Assembly: GCA_017517845.1 (NCBI GenBank)
Contig: JAFWXW010000001.1
Coordinates: 1 to 64,000 of the forward strand
Source: Paludibacteraceae bacterium
GTDB taxonomy: Bacteria > Bacteroidota > Bacteroidia > Bacteroidales > Paludibacteraceae
Direction: 5' to 3'
Length of the DNA: 64,000 nt
In this document: piece after piece, positions 27,906 through 39,800 of the stretch
How positions within the stretch are numbered: position 1 is the first letter of the stretch
Layout of the letters: each line of letters starts with the position of its first letter
Position numbers and translations under genes: made by a program
The notes under the pieces: model-generated
Databases searched by the model: none
What the model saw: the letters and a program-made list of their open reading frames with translations, nothing else
Told to the model about the DNA's origin: nothing

Positions 27906-28919
27906 ATGAACAAGATTTTAACTATTTTATCTGCTTTAGCGTTAATATTAACGTTATCTGCATGTTCAGAAGAACAAACTACCGTTCAAGAAGTAGAAAA
28001 GGTAGAAAAAGTGCAAGTTATGAAATTAGCTGCCACAGAAATAGAACGTGAAGTTGTGTTACCTTCTACCTTAGAAGGTTATGACAACATGAAAGTTTCA
28101 ACATCTGTAAGTGGTATTATTGACGAAATTTTGGTTGATGTTGGTGATAAAGTTAGCAAAGGTCAACTTTTGGTAAAAATGGACCCAACTCAATACACCA
28201 CTACCAAATTGCAATATGCAAATTTAGGGGTAGAAATGGGTCGTATGGATGCTTTGAAAGAAGCTGGAAGTATTTCTCAACAAATCTATGACCAAACTAA
28301 AACACAATATAACCAATTGAAAGAGCAATTGGCACTTTATGAAACAAACACATTTGTTCGTGCAGACTTCGCTGGTGTTATTTCTGCTCGTAATTTTGAA
28401 CCAGGTGAATTATGTGCAGGTCAACCTATTTTACAATTAACCCAAATCAATAAACTTAAAGCATACATTAATGTGCAAGAGAACTATTTCCCATATCTTA
28501 AAAAAGGTATGAAACTGACTCTTACATCTGATATTTACCCAGGAAAAACTTTCCCTGCTAGTGTAGAAATGGTTTATCCTACTATAGACCCTTCTTCTCA
28601 CACATTCTCAGTGAAAGTGGTTATACCTAATTCATCAGAGGTATTACGTCCTGGTATGTATGTAACTACTTCTATTCCAGTAGGTAAAGTGCAAGGTTTG
28701 TTGGTTCCTTACCAAGCAGTACTTAAACTTATCGGTTCAAACGAACGTTATGTTTTTGTCAATAACAATGGTGTTGCTAAGCGTGTTAAAGTAGAATTAG
28801 GTAAACGCTACGACCGTGATATTGAAATCATCTCAGAAGAACTAAAAGAAGGAGACGAACTAGTAGTTGTTGGTCAAGGTCGTCTTGTAGATGGTGTGAA
28901 ATTAGAAATTGTTAAATAA
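27906..28919 (+). CDS. RND efflux periplasmic adaptor lipoprotein (MFP)
   Basis: 337 residues. Lipobox ALILTLSAC at about residues 13-21, so inner-membrane anchored by lipid. Order: beta-barrel and lipoyl halves (VSGIIDEILVDVGDKVSKGQLLVKMDP), short helical hairpin, second lipoyl half (VRADFAGVISARNFEPGELCAGQPILQL), and membrane-proximal domain (RVKVELGKRYDRDIEIISEELKEGDELVVVGQGRLVDGVKLEI). The hairpin is short compared with AcrA, typical of Bacteroidota adaptors. Connects the pump to the TolC-like channel. Confidence 0.93.
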   Translation: MNKILTILSALALILTLSACSEEQTTVQEVEKVEKVQVMKLAATEIEREVVLPSTLEGYDNMKVSTSVSGIIDEILVDVGDKVSKGQLLVKMDPTQYTTTKLQYANLGVEMGRMDALKEAGSISQQIYDQTKTQYNQLKEQLALYETNTFVRADFAGVISARNFEPGELCAGQPILQLTQINKLKAYINVQENYFPYLKKGMKLTLTSDIYPGKTFPASVEMVYPTIDPSSHTFSVKVVIPNSSEVLRPGMYVTTSIPVGKVQGLLVPYQAVLKLIGSNERYVFVNNNGVAKRVKVELGKRYDRDIEIISEELKEGDELVVVGQGRLVDGVKLEIVK

Positions 28920-28928
28920 TAAAGAGTT

Positions 28929-31900
28929 ATGAGTATATATAAATCGGCCATTAATAAACCCGTTACCACTATACTTATTTTTATAGCGGTGATGATCATT
29001 GGTGCGTTTTCATATATAAAACTGCCCATTGACCAATTCCCAGAGATGGACCCTCCATACGTAATGGTGATGTGTACTTATCCTGGTGCTAATGCTACAG
29101 AAATGGAAACCAATATCACTAAAGTATTGGAAAACAGTTTGAACTCTGTAGATGGACTTAAAGAAATTACTTCTCGTTCCAAAGATAATATTTCTGTCGT
29201 AACCCTAGAGTTGGAGTGGGGTACTAACATGGACGAAGCAGTAAATGACGTTCGTTCATATATTGATATTGTTAAAGATAATTTACCAGATGGAACATCT
29301 AACCCATTTATCTTTAAATTTAGTTCTAGTTCTATGCCTATTATTCAATATGCAGTTACTGCAGAAGAATCATATCCTGGTCTAGAAAAATTGTTGGACG
29401 ACGAAGTAATTCCACTTCTTAACCAAGTAGATGGAGTAGGTAATATTTCTATGTCTGGTCAGCCAGAACGCTATGTATATGTTGATATAGATCAAGCAAA
29501 ATTAGATGCTTATCATATTCCACTTGAATTAGTAGGTGGTGCTATTAGCTCTAACAACTTAAACATGGCATCTGGTAGTGTTAAAATGCTAGATGAGCAA
29601 TATCAAGTTCAGGTTCGTAGTGAATATATAGAAAGTTCTGAAATTGAGAATGTAGTGGTAACTACCACTCCTCAAGGTAAGCAAATCTATGTTCGCGACT
29701 TGGCTACTGTGCGTGATACCATCAAAGACCTAACATTAGATGAAAAAATTAATGGTCGTGATGGTGTACGTTTAGTTGTTATGAAACAGTCTGGTGCAAA
29801 TACTGTTCAAATTTGTCGTGATTTAAATAAAAAAATGGAACAAATTAAAGCAGAATTGCCTCCAGATATTAATATTGATGTCGTTTATGACTCTTCTACA
29901 GAAATTCAAAACTCTATTGACTCGCTTATAGAATCTATATTATATGCGTTGTTATTCGTGGTGCTTGTGGTATTATTCTTCTTGGGTCGTTGGAGAGCTA
30001 CCTTGATTATTAGTGCTACTATTCCCATTGCCTTAATTGTGGCATTTATCTACTTATTATTTGTAGATAGTTCATTGAACATTATCTCGCTTTGTTCACT
30101 TACCATTGCTATCGGTATGGTGGTGGACGATGCTATTGTGGTACTCGAAAACATTACCACTCACATAGAACGTGGCTCCAACCCTAGAGAGGCTGCTATT
30201 TATGCTACCAATGAGGTATGGGTGTCAGTTATAGCAACCACCTTGGTAATTGTGGCAGTATTTGTGCCGCTTACTATGCTTACAGGTATGGCTGGTATTT
30301 TATTTAAAGAGTTAGGTTGGATTGTAACTATAGTGGTATGTACCTCTACAGTGGTGGCAATTACGCTTACTCCTATGTTGTCTTCTAAACTTCTTCGTTC
30401 CAAGAAAGTACACGTAGAAAATGGTAAGTTAATAGAAGAGGAAGTACAAGCAGGTTGGTACCAAAAGTATGTGGTAAAAATGCTTGACAAGGTTGATCAA
30501 ATCTATGCTAAAGCGTTAGGAGCATGTCTTCGTCACAAAGGATTAACCTTGTTGTGTGTATTTGTATTCTTTATCGCATCAATGCTTCCTGCATACTTTG
30601 GTTTTGTAGGTACAGACTTTATGCAAAAGACCGACAATGGTCGTTTAACAGTAAAAGCAGAATTGCAACGTACCACTCGTGTAGAAGAAACGGCTGCATT
30701 AGCTCGTCAGTTGGAAACTCGTATCATGGAATTGGTTCCAGAAGTGCGTATGTTATCTTCTACAACTGGTTCTCCAGACGATGCTGGTTTCTCTGCATTA
30801 ATTAATAGTACTTCTAATAATAAACTACAAATGACAGTAGTTTGTAGTAAGAAATACGAACGTGAACGTACTATTTTTGAAATAGCAGAAGTTATTCGTA
30901 AAGAGTTGGCCCAATATCCAGAAATTCTTGACTATAGTTGCGAACTATCTGGAGGTATGGGTGGCGGTGGTGCTTCTACCGTAGATGTGGAAGTGTATGG
31001 TTATGACTTTGATGCAACCAACCTTTTTGCAGAACAAATCAAACGTGCTGTTACAGATATAGAAGGAGCTCGTGACATTACAGTGAGCCGTGACGAAGAC
31101 CGTCCAGAGCTTAAAGTTGTAGTAGATAAAGAAAAAGCTGCACGTCACGGACTTAACTCTGCTACTGTAGCAACTTACGTACGTAGCCGTATCAATGGTT
31201 ATACAGCAGGATTCTTAAAAGAAGATGGTGACGAATACGATATTTTAGTTCGTTTATCAGAAAATGATCGTAACTCAATTTCGGATATTGAAAACTTAAC
31301 TATTCCAACACAAACTGGTAAGTTAATCAAATTGAGCGAATTAGCTACGGTAGAAGAATACTTAGCTCCACCAGAAATAGAACGTAAAACTCGTCAGCGT
31401 ATGCTAACCATCAAGGTTACTCCTCACGATGTATCTTTAGGTGAATTAGCAGCATCTATTCAGAATGAAGTAAATAAATTGGAACGTCCTGCTGGTGTTA
31501 CAGTTCGTTACGGTGGTGATTATGAAGAACAACAAGAAACATTTGGTGATATAGGTTTGTTATTTGCATTGATTATCATATTAGTTTATGTTGTGATGGC
31601 TTCACAATTTGAGTCATTCTCTAAACCATTTATTATAATGATGTCTGTTCCATTCGCTATTTCTGGTGTAATTATTGCACTTTGGGTAACAGGAACTTCT
31701 TTGGATATGATTGGTGCGTTGGGTATAGTGATGTTGGTAGGTATCGTAGTTAAGAACGGTATTGTGCTTGTCGATTATATCAACTTGATGCGTGACCGTG
31801 GTTATGAACTGAATGAAGCTATCCAACTTTCTGGTGAATCTCGTCTTCGTCCTGTGTTAATGACTGCATTTACCACACTTCTTGGTATGGTTCCTATGGC

Positions 31901-32096
31901 AGTAAGTAATGGTGAAGGTTCAGAAATGTGGCAACCTCTTGGTATCGTGGTTATCGGTGGTCTGTTAGTATCAACCTTGGTAACGCTAATCGTGGTTCCA
32001 GTGATGTATGGTGTGATGTCTCGTCATGGTGAACGTGACAAAGAAGAACAACAACGTCGTGACTATGTATTTATGCAAATAGATGACAAAAAGTAA
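28929..32096 (+). CDS. RND multidrug efflux pump (AcrB/HAE1 type)
   Basis: 1,055 residues, twelve membrane segments in the usual 1+5/1+5 layout with two large periplasmic domains. The N-terminus is SIYKSAINKPVTTILIFIAVMIIGAFSYIKLPIDQFP. The proton-relay Asp pair is in SLTIAIGMVVDDAIVVLENI (fourth segment). The second half carries MASQFESFSKPFIIMMSVP and VKNGIVLVDYINLMRDRG. A glycine-rich GGMGGGGAS loop lies in the second periplasmic half. Substrate unknown, likely hydrophobic compounds such as bile acids or drugs. Confidence 0.95.
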   Translation: MSIYKSAINKPVTTILIFIAVMIIGAFSYIKLPIDQFPEMDPPYVMVMCTYPGANATEMETNITKVLENSLNSVDGLKEITSRSKDNISVVTLELEWGTNMDEAVNDVRSYIDIVKDNLPDGTSNPFIFKFSSSSMPIIQYAVTAEESYPGLEKLLDDEVIPLLNQVDGVGNISMSGQPERYVYVDIDQAKLDAYHIPLELVGGAISSNNLNMASGSVKMLDEQYQVQVRSEYIESSEIENVVVTTTPQGKQIYVRDLATVRDTIKDLTLDEKINGRDGVRLVVMKQSGANTVQICRDLNKKMEQIKAELPPDINIDVVYDSSTEIQNSIDSLIESILYALLFVVLVVLFFLGRWRATLIISATIPIALIVAFIYLLFVDSSLNIISLCSLTIAIGMVVDDAIVVLENITTHIERGSNPREAAIYATNEVWVSVIATTLVIVAVFVPLTMLTGMAGILFKELGWIVTIVVCTSTVVAITLTPMLSSKLLRSKKVHVENGKLIEEEVQAGWYQKYVVKMLDKVDQIYAKALGACLRHKGLTLLCVFVFFIASMLPAYFGFVGTDFMQKTDNGRLTVKAELQRTTRVEETAALARQLETRIMELVPEVRMLSSTTGSPDDAGFSALINSTSNNKLQMTVVCSKKYERERTIFEIAEVIRKELAQYPEILDYSCELSGGMGGGGASTVDVEVYGYDFDATNLFAEQIKRAVTDIEGARDITVSRDEDRPELKVVVDKEKAARHGLNSATVATYVRSRINGYTAGFLKEDGDEYDILVRLSENDRNSISDIENLTIPTQTGKLIKLSELATVEEYLAPPEIERKTRQRMLTIKVTPHDVSLGELAASIQNEVNKLERPAGVTVRYGGDYEEQQETFGDIGLLFALIIILVYVVMASQFESFSKPFIIMMSVPFAISGVIIALWVTGTSLDMIGALGIVMLVGIVVKNGIVLVDYINLMRDRGYELNEAIQLSGESRLRPVLMTAFTTLLGMVPMAVSNGEGSEMWQPLGIVVIGGLLVSTLVTLIVVPVMYGVMSRHGERDKEEQQRRDYVFMQIDDKK

Positions 32097-32107
32097 AATT
32101 ATAAGCC

Positions 32108-32401
32108 ATGAAATCAGTATTTATAGTATTTAATCAAGCCAATACAGAACGTGTTGAATACATGTTGGATCAGTTGAAAATTAATGGCTTTACATTCTTT
32201 GAACAAGTTCAAGGTCGTGGAACAAATGGTGGTGAACCTCGTCGTGGAACTCACACTTGGCCAGAAATGAACTCAGCTGTAATGACAGTAGTGGAAGATG
32301 AAAAAGTAGAAGAACTTTTAAGTGTTATTAAAAGGTTAGATATGCGTAATCCTGCGGTAGGTGTTAGAGCCTTCGTTTGGAATATTGAACAAACAGTTTA
32401 A
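32108..32401 (+). CDS. Small PII-like protein of the efflux operon
   Basis: 97 residues with the alternating beta-alpha-beta pattern of the PII/CutA-type ferredoxin-like fold: SVFIVFNQANTERVEYMLDQL, a middle loop with QGRGTNGGEPRRGTHTWPEM where PII proteins have their T-loop, then AVMTVVEDEKVEELLSVIKRL and a closing strand VRAFVWNIE. No signal peptide. Starts 11 bases after the pump gene, so it is part of the operon. It may bind a small ligand and modulate or report on the pump; that is inference. The fold assignment is by eye. Confidence 0.6.
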   Translation: MKSVFIVFNQANTERVEYMLDQLKINGFTFFEQVQGRGTNGGEPRRGTHTWPEMNSAVMTVVEDEKVEELLSVIKRLDMRNPAVGVRAFVWNIEQTV

Positions 32402-32457
32402 TAACTAGTTTAGGAAAGTGAAAGTGTTCTTGATTAGTGGCACTTTCAGATTTTGGA

Positions 32458-32498
32458 GACTGACTCTGTAAGCACCCCTCGGAGTCAGTCTTTTTTTT
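32458..32498 (+). terminator. Terminator of the efflux operon
   Basis: GACTGACTC/GAGTCAGTC stem with a 15-base loop, then eight T. A weaker GAAAGTG...CACTTTC hairpin lies just before it. Confidence 0.9.
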
Positions 32499-32500
32499 GT

Positions 32501-32556
32501 CCTCACTCCCAACTCCTAACTCCTCACTCCTCACTCCTAACTCCTAACTCCTAACT
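32501..32556. repeat. Inverted GTTAGGA/GTGAGGA heptamer tract
   Basis: Seven to eight units reading CTCCTAA or CTCCTCA on the + strand (opposite orientation to the other two tracts), right after the efflux terminator. The rest of the gap to 32692 is AT-rich and holds only the promoter of the next gene. Confidence 0.8.
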
Positions 32557-32658
32557 AATAATGTAACATCTTTGTAATAAAACTGTTAGTTTTTGTGAAA
32601 TTAATTTAAGGTTATCAAGTAGGGAATTAAGTTAAAATTTTGTTTAACCTTTTTTGAG

Positions 32659-32666
32659 TATTTTTG
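32659..32666 (+). promoter_or_regulatory. Promoter -7 box (TATTTTTG) of first giant gene
   Basis: 26 bases before the ATG at 32693. Matches TAnnTTTG. Confidence 0.55.
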
Positions 32667-32692
32667 TATCCTTTAGAATAATGAAATTATAA

Positions 32693-33898
32693 ATGATGAA
32701 AAAGAACTTAAAATCTTTAGTGACATTCTTATCTCTACTAGTCTCATTCTGTACACTAGCAGCCGGACCTTATCAGATAGAAAACGCAAGTTTTGAAAAC
32801 TGGGGAGGAGCTAAGTTTGATAATCAATTAACATTGAGTGCTCCTTGGACTGGAGCTAATATTTCACAAGCAGGTCTAGACTTTGCTGTGGTTTACAGAA
32901 GTGAAGATGCACATACAGGAAAATATTCTGTAAAATGTATGGACCGTGAAGTTGGTGCAATGGGAATTACAGAAATATCACCATCATGGGTTACTCTTGG
33001 TAAACCATGGTCATACATAAAAGGTTTAGCTACTAGTTCTGCCACAGCTGGTACAGATGGTGGTATCAATTTTACTGCTCGTCCTGATACTATGTCTGTG
33101 TGGATTAAACGTGGTTCTAGTAATGACGAGCATATAAATCTAGTTTATTATTCTTGGTCTGGACAGTCTAGGGGTGATAGTTATCTAGCCAAAGATGGTT
33201 CTTGTTCTTCTACTACACACTATGATGAGGAATCTGATATTCGTACACAAACAGACCCTAATAAATGTGGTACAGCAGTATCTGCGACACAGATAGCAGA
33301 AGGTCATTTCCAAACTTCTAATAAATATTCAGAATGGACACAAATAAAAGTTCCTATTAAATATTACAAAGATAATATTCCACAAAAAATGAACATCATT
33401 CTTTCTGCGTCAAATTATCCAGAAGGACGTAGAAATGATGGATTGGTACATGGAAATTATTTATTAGCAGATGATGTAAAACTTATTTATAGTTCCAAGA
33501 TTCATGAACTTCGTTTAAATAACGAACCTCTTAATAAATTTAAACCAGATGTATATGTTTATTCTGTTTCACTAGGAGAAAAAGCAACATTTAGAGATAT
33601 TCCTAGTATAACATGTAAACGTAGTGGTAGAACTCTTTCTGGTGACGAAATTACCATCAACTATGCAGAACAATTAGGTGACACAACCACCATTACAGTG
33701 CGTGCAGAAGATGGTTCAAGCACTTCTACTTACAAAGTGGTATTCAAACAAACAGAATCTATCAACTCTCATGCGGCTTCTATTAGTGTAAATGGTAAGT
33801 CAATACCTTCATTTAGTGGATATGTAACAGATTATAATGTGGAACTTCCTTATGGAACAACAGAAGCTCCAGAAATTACTGTTACCAAATCTGAATAA
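32693..33898 (+). CDS. N-terminal fragment of first giant protein (signal peptide, PCMD-like domain, about 1.5 repeats)
   Basis: 401 residues as it would be made without readthrough. Contains the secretion signal (SLVTFLSLLVSFCTLAAG), the whole PCMD-like domain, one complete cadherin-like unit (IHELRLNNEPLNKFKPDVYVYS) and part of the next (SISVNGKSIPSFSGYVTDYNV). It lacks the C-terminal tail, so if that tail sorts the protein, this fragment would stay in the periplasm. Confidence 0.7.
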   Translation: MMKKNLKSLVTFLSLLVSFCTLAAGPYQIENASFENWGGAKFDNQLTLSAPWTGANISQAGLDFAVVYRSEDAHTGKYSVKCMDREVGAMGITEISPSWVTLGKPWSYIKGLATSSATAGTDGGINFTARPDTMSVWIKRGSSNDEHINLVYYSWSGQSRGDSYLAKDGSCSSTTHYDEESDIRTQTDPNKCGTAVSATQIAEGHFQTSNKYSEWTQIKVPIKYYKDNIPQKMNIILSASNYPEGRRNDGLVHGNYLLADDVKLIYSSKIHELRLNNEPLNKFKPDVYVYSVSLGEKATFRDIPSITCKRSGRTLSGDEITINYAEQLGDTTTITVRAEDGSSTSTYKVVFKQTESINSHAASISVNGKSIPSFSGYVTDYNVELPYGTTEAPEITVTKSE

Positions 33899-36800
33899 AG
33901 CCAAGAAGTAGAGGTTGTTTCATGTTCAGATTTCCCATGTGTAGCCAAGGTTATAGTAAGGGCAGAAAACAGATCTTATGAAACTGTTTATAATATCAAC
34001 CTATCTATAGGTCAATTATCAGATAATACCTTACAAGATATAAAAATCAATGGCAATTCAATACCAGGTTTCAAACCAGAAACCAATACATATTTGGTAG
34101 AATTACCTTTGGGAACTACAGCAGACCCAACCATTGAGGCTGTTTCTAAATATAAAGAAGGCGATCAAAAAATCACTATAACAAATGCTGGATTAAATGG
34201 TCGTTCCACTATTGTGGTTACTCCTCCTGTAGGTACTTCTCGTACCTATCGTATCTCTTATGTTATTACAGAGTCTAGTTACTCATATCTAAAAGATATT
34301 CAAGTTGGTGGGGTTTCGCTTGCAGATTTCAACCCAGAAACTACACAATATGAAATGCAGTTGCCTCTAGGTACCACTAAATTACCTGCCATTACATGGA
34401 CATTGGGTGACCCATATCAGACAGTAAGTGTTAGTGAAGATGGTGTAGATGGAACTGCTCGTATTACAGTGAAGGCTCAAAATGGTAATATAACTATTTA
34501 TCGTATAGCTTTCTCTGTAGAAAAATCTACTGTTACTAAATTAAATAATATCTTTATTAATGGAAAACCTTTAAATGGCTTTGCATCAGATGTTTATGAG
34601 TACAGCTATAATGTAACAGGTGCAGTAAGCACTCGTCCTGTAGTAACTTGGGAAACTGCAGATTCATATCAAGTGGTAACCAAAAACCCTGCTTCTGAAA
34701 GTACTGTTTCTCTAGAAGGTATTACAAAGTTGACTGTTCGTGCTCAAAATGGAAATTCTTCTGTATATAGCATTGCGTTCACTCAAAAATTGTCTGACAA
34801 TGTAAATCTAGCAGATTTGCAAGTGACAGGATATAATTTAACTCCTGCATTTAATTCAGAAATTACAGAATATACTTGCAAGTTGAATCGTGGTACAAGT
34901 ACAGTCCCAGCCATTACCTTTACAAAAGGTGATGAAACTCAAGTGGTTCGTGTAGATGAAAATGGAGTAAATGGAGTGACTAAAATAACAGTAAAAGCAC
35001 AAACAGGTGCTACTAAGGTATATAGCATTACATTCTCAGTAGAAACATCTTCTGATGCTACATTAAAAGATATTTTGGTAGGTGGTACTTCTGTAGATGG
35101 CTTCAGCCCTGCTACATTGGAATATGATGTAACACTTCCTTCTGGAACCACAGTTTTACCTACCATAGAGGTTGTTAAGAATGATGCAGCCCAACGTATC
35201 GCTATGATTAAAGGTGGTGTTAATGGCACTACAGAAATAAAAGTTGTGGCAGAAGATGGTACAGAACAGACATATAAATTAAACTTTAGTGTAGAGAAAT
35301 CACTAAATGCTAATCTAAAAAATATCTTTATTGGTGGTCAGCCTCTAGCAGATTTCAATCCAGATGTAATGATGTATCGTTACGTATTGGCAGAAAATAT
35401 GTCTTCATGTCCTATAGTGAAAGCAGAGGGTTATCCTGGTCAGACTATTACTACAACAATGCCAAAATTGGTGGGTATATCTCGCATAGAAGTACAACCA
35501 GAAATAGGATCTGCCAATGTTTATACAATAGAGTTTGTACGTGAAATGTCTGATAATAACAGACTTAAAAACATGATGGTAAATGGTAAAGACTTTGGTT
35601 TCACTCCAGAACAAAATGATTATACCATTACAATGCCAGAAGGTACAACACAAGTCCCTACTGTTACTTATTCCAAGGGTGAAGATAAACAAACTGTTCA
35701 AATAATTAGTGGTGGTCTATATGGAACTACACAAGTGGTGGTAGTGGCAGAAGATGGTAGTAAAAATATTTATTCTATTAGCTTTACTGTACAACAATCT
35801 GCAAATGTTCAGTTAAAAGGAATTTATGTAGGTGGAACTTTATTGTCAGACTTTGACCCTAACAAATTGACATATTCATACAAATTGAATAATGGAACTA
35901 CTGTTTTACCAGAAGTTACATATAAGTCTCAAGAAGGTCAGCATGTTAGTTTATTACTTCCACGTCTAGAAGGTGATGCTAAATTTGAAGTAACATCAGA
36001 AGATGGGGCAGAAAAAGCAACATATGTAGTAACATTTGAAACTGAAAAATTGTCAGATGCCACTTTAAAAGGAATCTTCATAGATGGCAAAACTATAGCA
36101 GGTTTTGATGCACAAACTTTTGACTATACATTGGATATAACCAAAGGTGCAAAACTTCCAGTTATTACATACAAAAAACAAGATGCTACTCAACAAGTAG
36201 TAGTAAATAATCAAGGTTTAAATGGTTGCACATTTACTGTAAAAGCACAAAGTGGTGAAGAAAGTACATATACTATTCAATTTAATGAGTTAGTAAGTTC
36301 TTCTGCGTTACTTTCTGATATTCAGTTCTATAATAGTGCAACACAAACATTTGCTTCTATTGACAATTTCAACGAAAATACATTTGAATATAATATTCAG
36401 TTGTCTTGGGGAACAAAAGTTTTACCTATAATCAATCCTGTACCTAGTACATACGGACAAGAAATCCAAATGACAGAGGGTGGGGTGAATGGTGCAACTA
36501 CTATTTTGGTGAAATCTGCAGATGAAACTACTATTGAAACTTATAAACTTAATTTCTCTGTAGAAAAATCTAGTGTTGCTACCTTAGATAATATCTTGGT
36601 AAATGGGAATGATGTTCCAGGATTTGATCCTATGACATTTGAATATACAGTTTCATTACCATACGGAACAGAAATGGTACCTGCTATAGACTTTGAACAT
36701 GCCAAAAAGAATGGTAATCCTATTGTAGGTCAAAAAGTTGAAATAATAGATGCTGGTTTGATTAATGGTGTGAGAATTAATGTGACATCAGAAGATGAAA

Positions 36801-39800
36801 CTGACAAACGTACTTATATTTTACGTTTCAAAGTAGCTCAGTCTGGCAAACCTAATGTATTAAAATCTATGGTGGCAGGACAAACTTCTGTTCCATTAAA
36901 AGACGATGTATTTGATTACAATATTACTTTCCCAGAAGGTGTTACAGAGTTGCCACAATTAACTGCAGAAAAAACATATTCTGAACAAGAAGTTAGAGTA
37001 GCTAAGGTGGCAAATCGTTATGTTGTTACAGTAATTTCAAATCAAGATAATGTAGATGATGTAGTTTACACTATTACTTGTAACTATACTAAACCATCTA
37101 TGGTTATAACAGGTGTAGAACTAAAAAATAATGCTAAATTGTATCCAGCATTCTCTCCAGAGGTTACTCAATATATGGCACAGGTGACCAACAAAGATGA
37201 TATTGGTTTCATCTATGATGACAATGCTTATAAAGTAACAGTAAACAGAACAGATAAGAAAGTAACTGCTAAGATAAGCAAAATAGATGATGCTTCTGTA
37301 AGTAAAACTTATACTTTCTATTTGTATGCAGGAGCATTCTCTACCACTTTAAGTGATGTTTATCTTTATAATTTAGACGGAACAAAAGAGCAAGAATTAC
37401 CATTAACATCTCCTATTTCAAAAATTCATTTTGAAGCAAAAGAAGGTTTAGCTAGTATAGGAGATTTAGTTCTACAACAAAAAGTAAATGGAGAATGGTC
37501 TGAAATATGGCGAAAAAATATAGGAACAGGTTGGGACGGATATAGTGTTTCTGTTGATCCTAAAGCATCTTCTTTAAAATTTAATATCACTACAGCAACG
37601 ACTGGTATTGTACGTTGTCGTAATGTAAAAACAGATTTAGTTGTTCCTGCAATTCACTCCCTAAAAGTTAATGGCACTACTGCTACCAGAAATGGAGATA
37701 ACTTTACTGCAACTGTAGATCAAGATTTCTATGGTATTCCAACATTGGATATAATCAGTGATGTTAAGAACAATACCTATGGTGCTCATTGGCAAAGTGT
37801 ATTAGAAGGTGAGTCTTATGATATTAAATGGGGTGAAGAAGTTGATGGAGAACGCAAAGCTACTATTGTTTATTACAACAACCAACTAAATAGCTTTACC
37901 TATACATTAACAGTGAAACGTCCTGTTTCTACCACAAATACATTAAAAGAATTAGTAGTTGAGGGAGCAAAAAATCAAGGTGCTAAATTAACACCTGCAT
38001 TTGATCCAGAAAGATTGGAATATAGCATAAATATTCCATATACTCAACGTGAGTTGCCAAATATTTCTGTAGCTCCAACATCTGCTTATGCAAGTGTTTC
38101 ATTTAGTCATATTAATAATTTGGCTAATCCAGAAGCCGTTTCTTCTATCAATGTAACAGTAACTTCACAGTCTGGAACCAATAGAATGTACACTGTACGT
38201 GTGTTGCCATCTCCTACAGATGAATCTCAGTTAATTGATTTGTCAGTAGAGGGTTATGATATAGACTTTAGCTCGGGTAAAGATCATTTCTATGTAACAT
38301 TACCTGCTGGTACAGATGTTTTACCTGCTATTAGTTATACCAAAGCGACAGATGGTCAAAAGGTAACTATAAACAAAGGTAAAACTACTACAATACACGT
38401 AAAATCTGAACATTTAACAGAGACTACTTATTATATTCACTTTGTTAATGAGGAAGTTAATACTCATGCTCAGTTAGATTTATTGGCTGTGCTAAATGTA
38501 GATAATATGGCTCCTCAATTTGAATCTGGAGTATATGAATACAATGCCATTAAAACAGATAAACACCCAGTGGTAATATATAATAAGGTGGGCAATGAAG
38601 ATGGATTGACTGTAACTTACAAAAAAGATTTGGTTAAGTTGGATTTATATTGTTCATTGCCAAGATCAGGAGTTTATGAAGAGGCTTCTTATGTAGTTAA
38701 TTTGTCAGAAAAAGTAACAGACAATGCTTCTTTAGAAACAATAAAAGTTAATGGAGTAGGACTGGCAAACTTTGATGCTCAAACTACAGATTATGAAATC
38801 CCAACAGAAAGTCTTGACGGAATAGAAATAGAACCAGTATTGTCAGAAGTAGGTCAAACCATGGTGATGACATACGACGAAACCACCAAAACTTACACTA
38901 TTGTGGTAACAGCTTCTAATAAACAAACAGTTAAAACTTATACAGTTAAGTTTGTTCAACCTATTAGTGATAATGCCAATCTGTCTGCAATTTGGATTGA
39001 TAATCAAATGATTAGTGAATTTGATGCTAATGTAACTGAGTATTCATATACAGTACGTTATACAGATAGCGAAACTCCACAACCAAAATGGCAAGAACCA
39101 GTGATGCCAGACATCAAAGCGGTTGGTGCAGATAAAGGTCAGGTTATTAGCATAGAAACCAATGGTATCAATGGTAAATCATACATTAATGTTAAGGCAG
39201 AAAATGGTGCAGAAAAGACATACGAAATAGCCTTTGAATCTCAAAAATCTGATTATGTTTATCTAAAGAACATCTTTAAAGATAGCGAGGCTATAACAGA
39301 ATTCTATCCTACATTAAATGTTTATGAATTTGAGGTTCCAGTAACAGTGCAACGTCCAGTTATTTCATATGAGGCTGGTGATGCATTCCAAGTTATAAAT
39401 GAGGTGGAAGAAGCAGATAAACACATAATAGTGGTAACTGCACAATCTGGTGATACCTTTACTTATACCATAAACTTTAATAGAACATATGCCAAAAATG
39501 CACTATTAAATGGTATAACATTGGACGGAGAGTTGTTGGCAGGATTCACATCTAATGATTATGAATATGATGTAGAATTACCTGTTGGAACCACAGTGTT
39601 ACCTATTATTGGTGTAATTAATGGTGCAGATGGTCAAACCACCGAAGTGGTTACAAATGGTGTAAATGGTGATGCTGTAATTACAGTTACTGCAGATGAT
39701 AATGAAACCACTCAAACATACACCATTCACTTTACTGTGGATAAATCACAAGTTAATACCTTACTTGATATTCAACTTGACGGAGTAAGTCTAGAAGGAT

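Noticed and set aside
34094..34096. TTG as start of an independent downstream gene in the first giant locus
   Set aside because: It lies in the middle of a repeat unit, with no promoter or signal peptide, and the frame is open further upstream to the stop codon.
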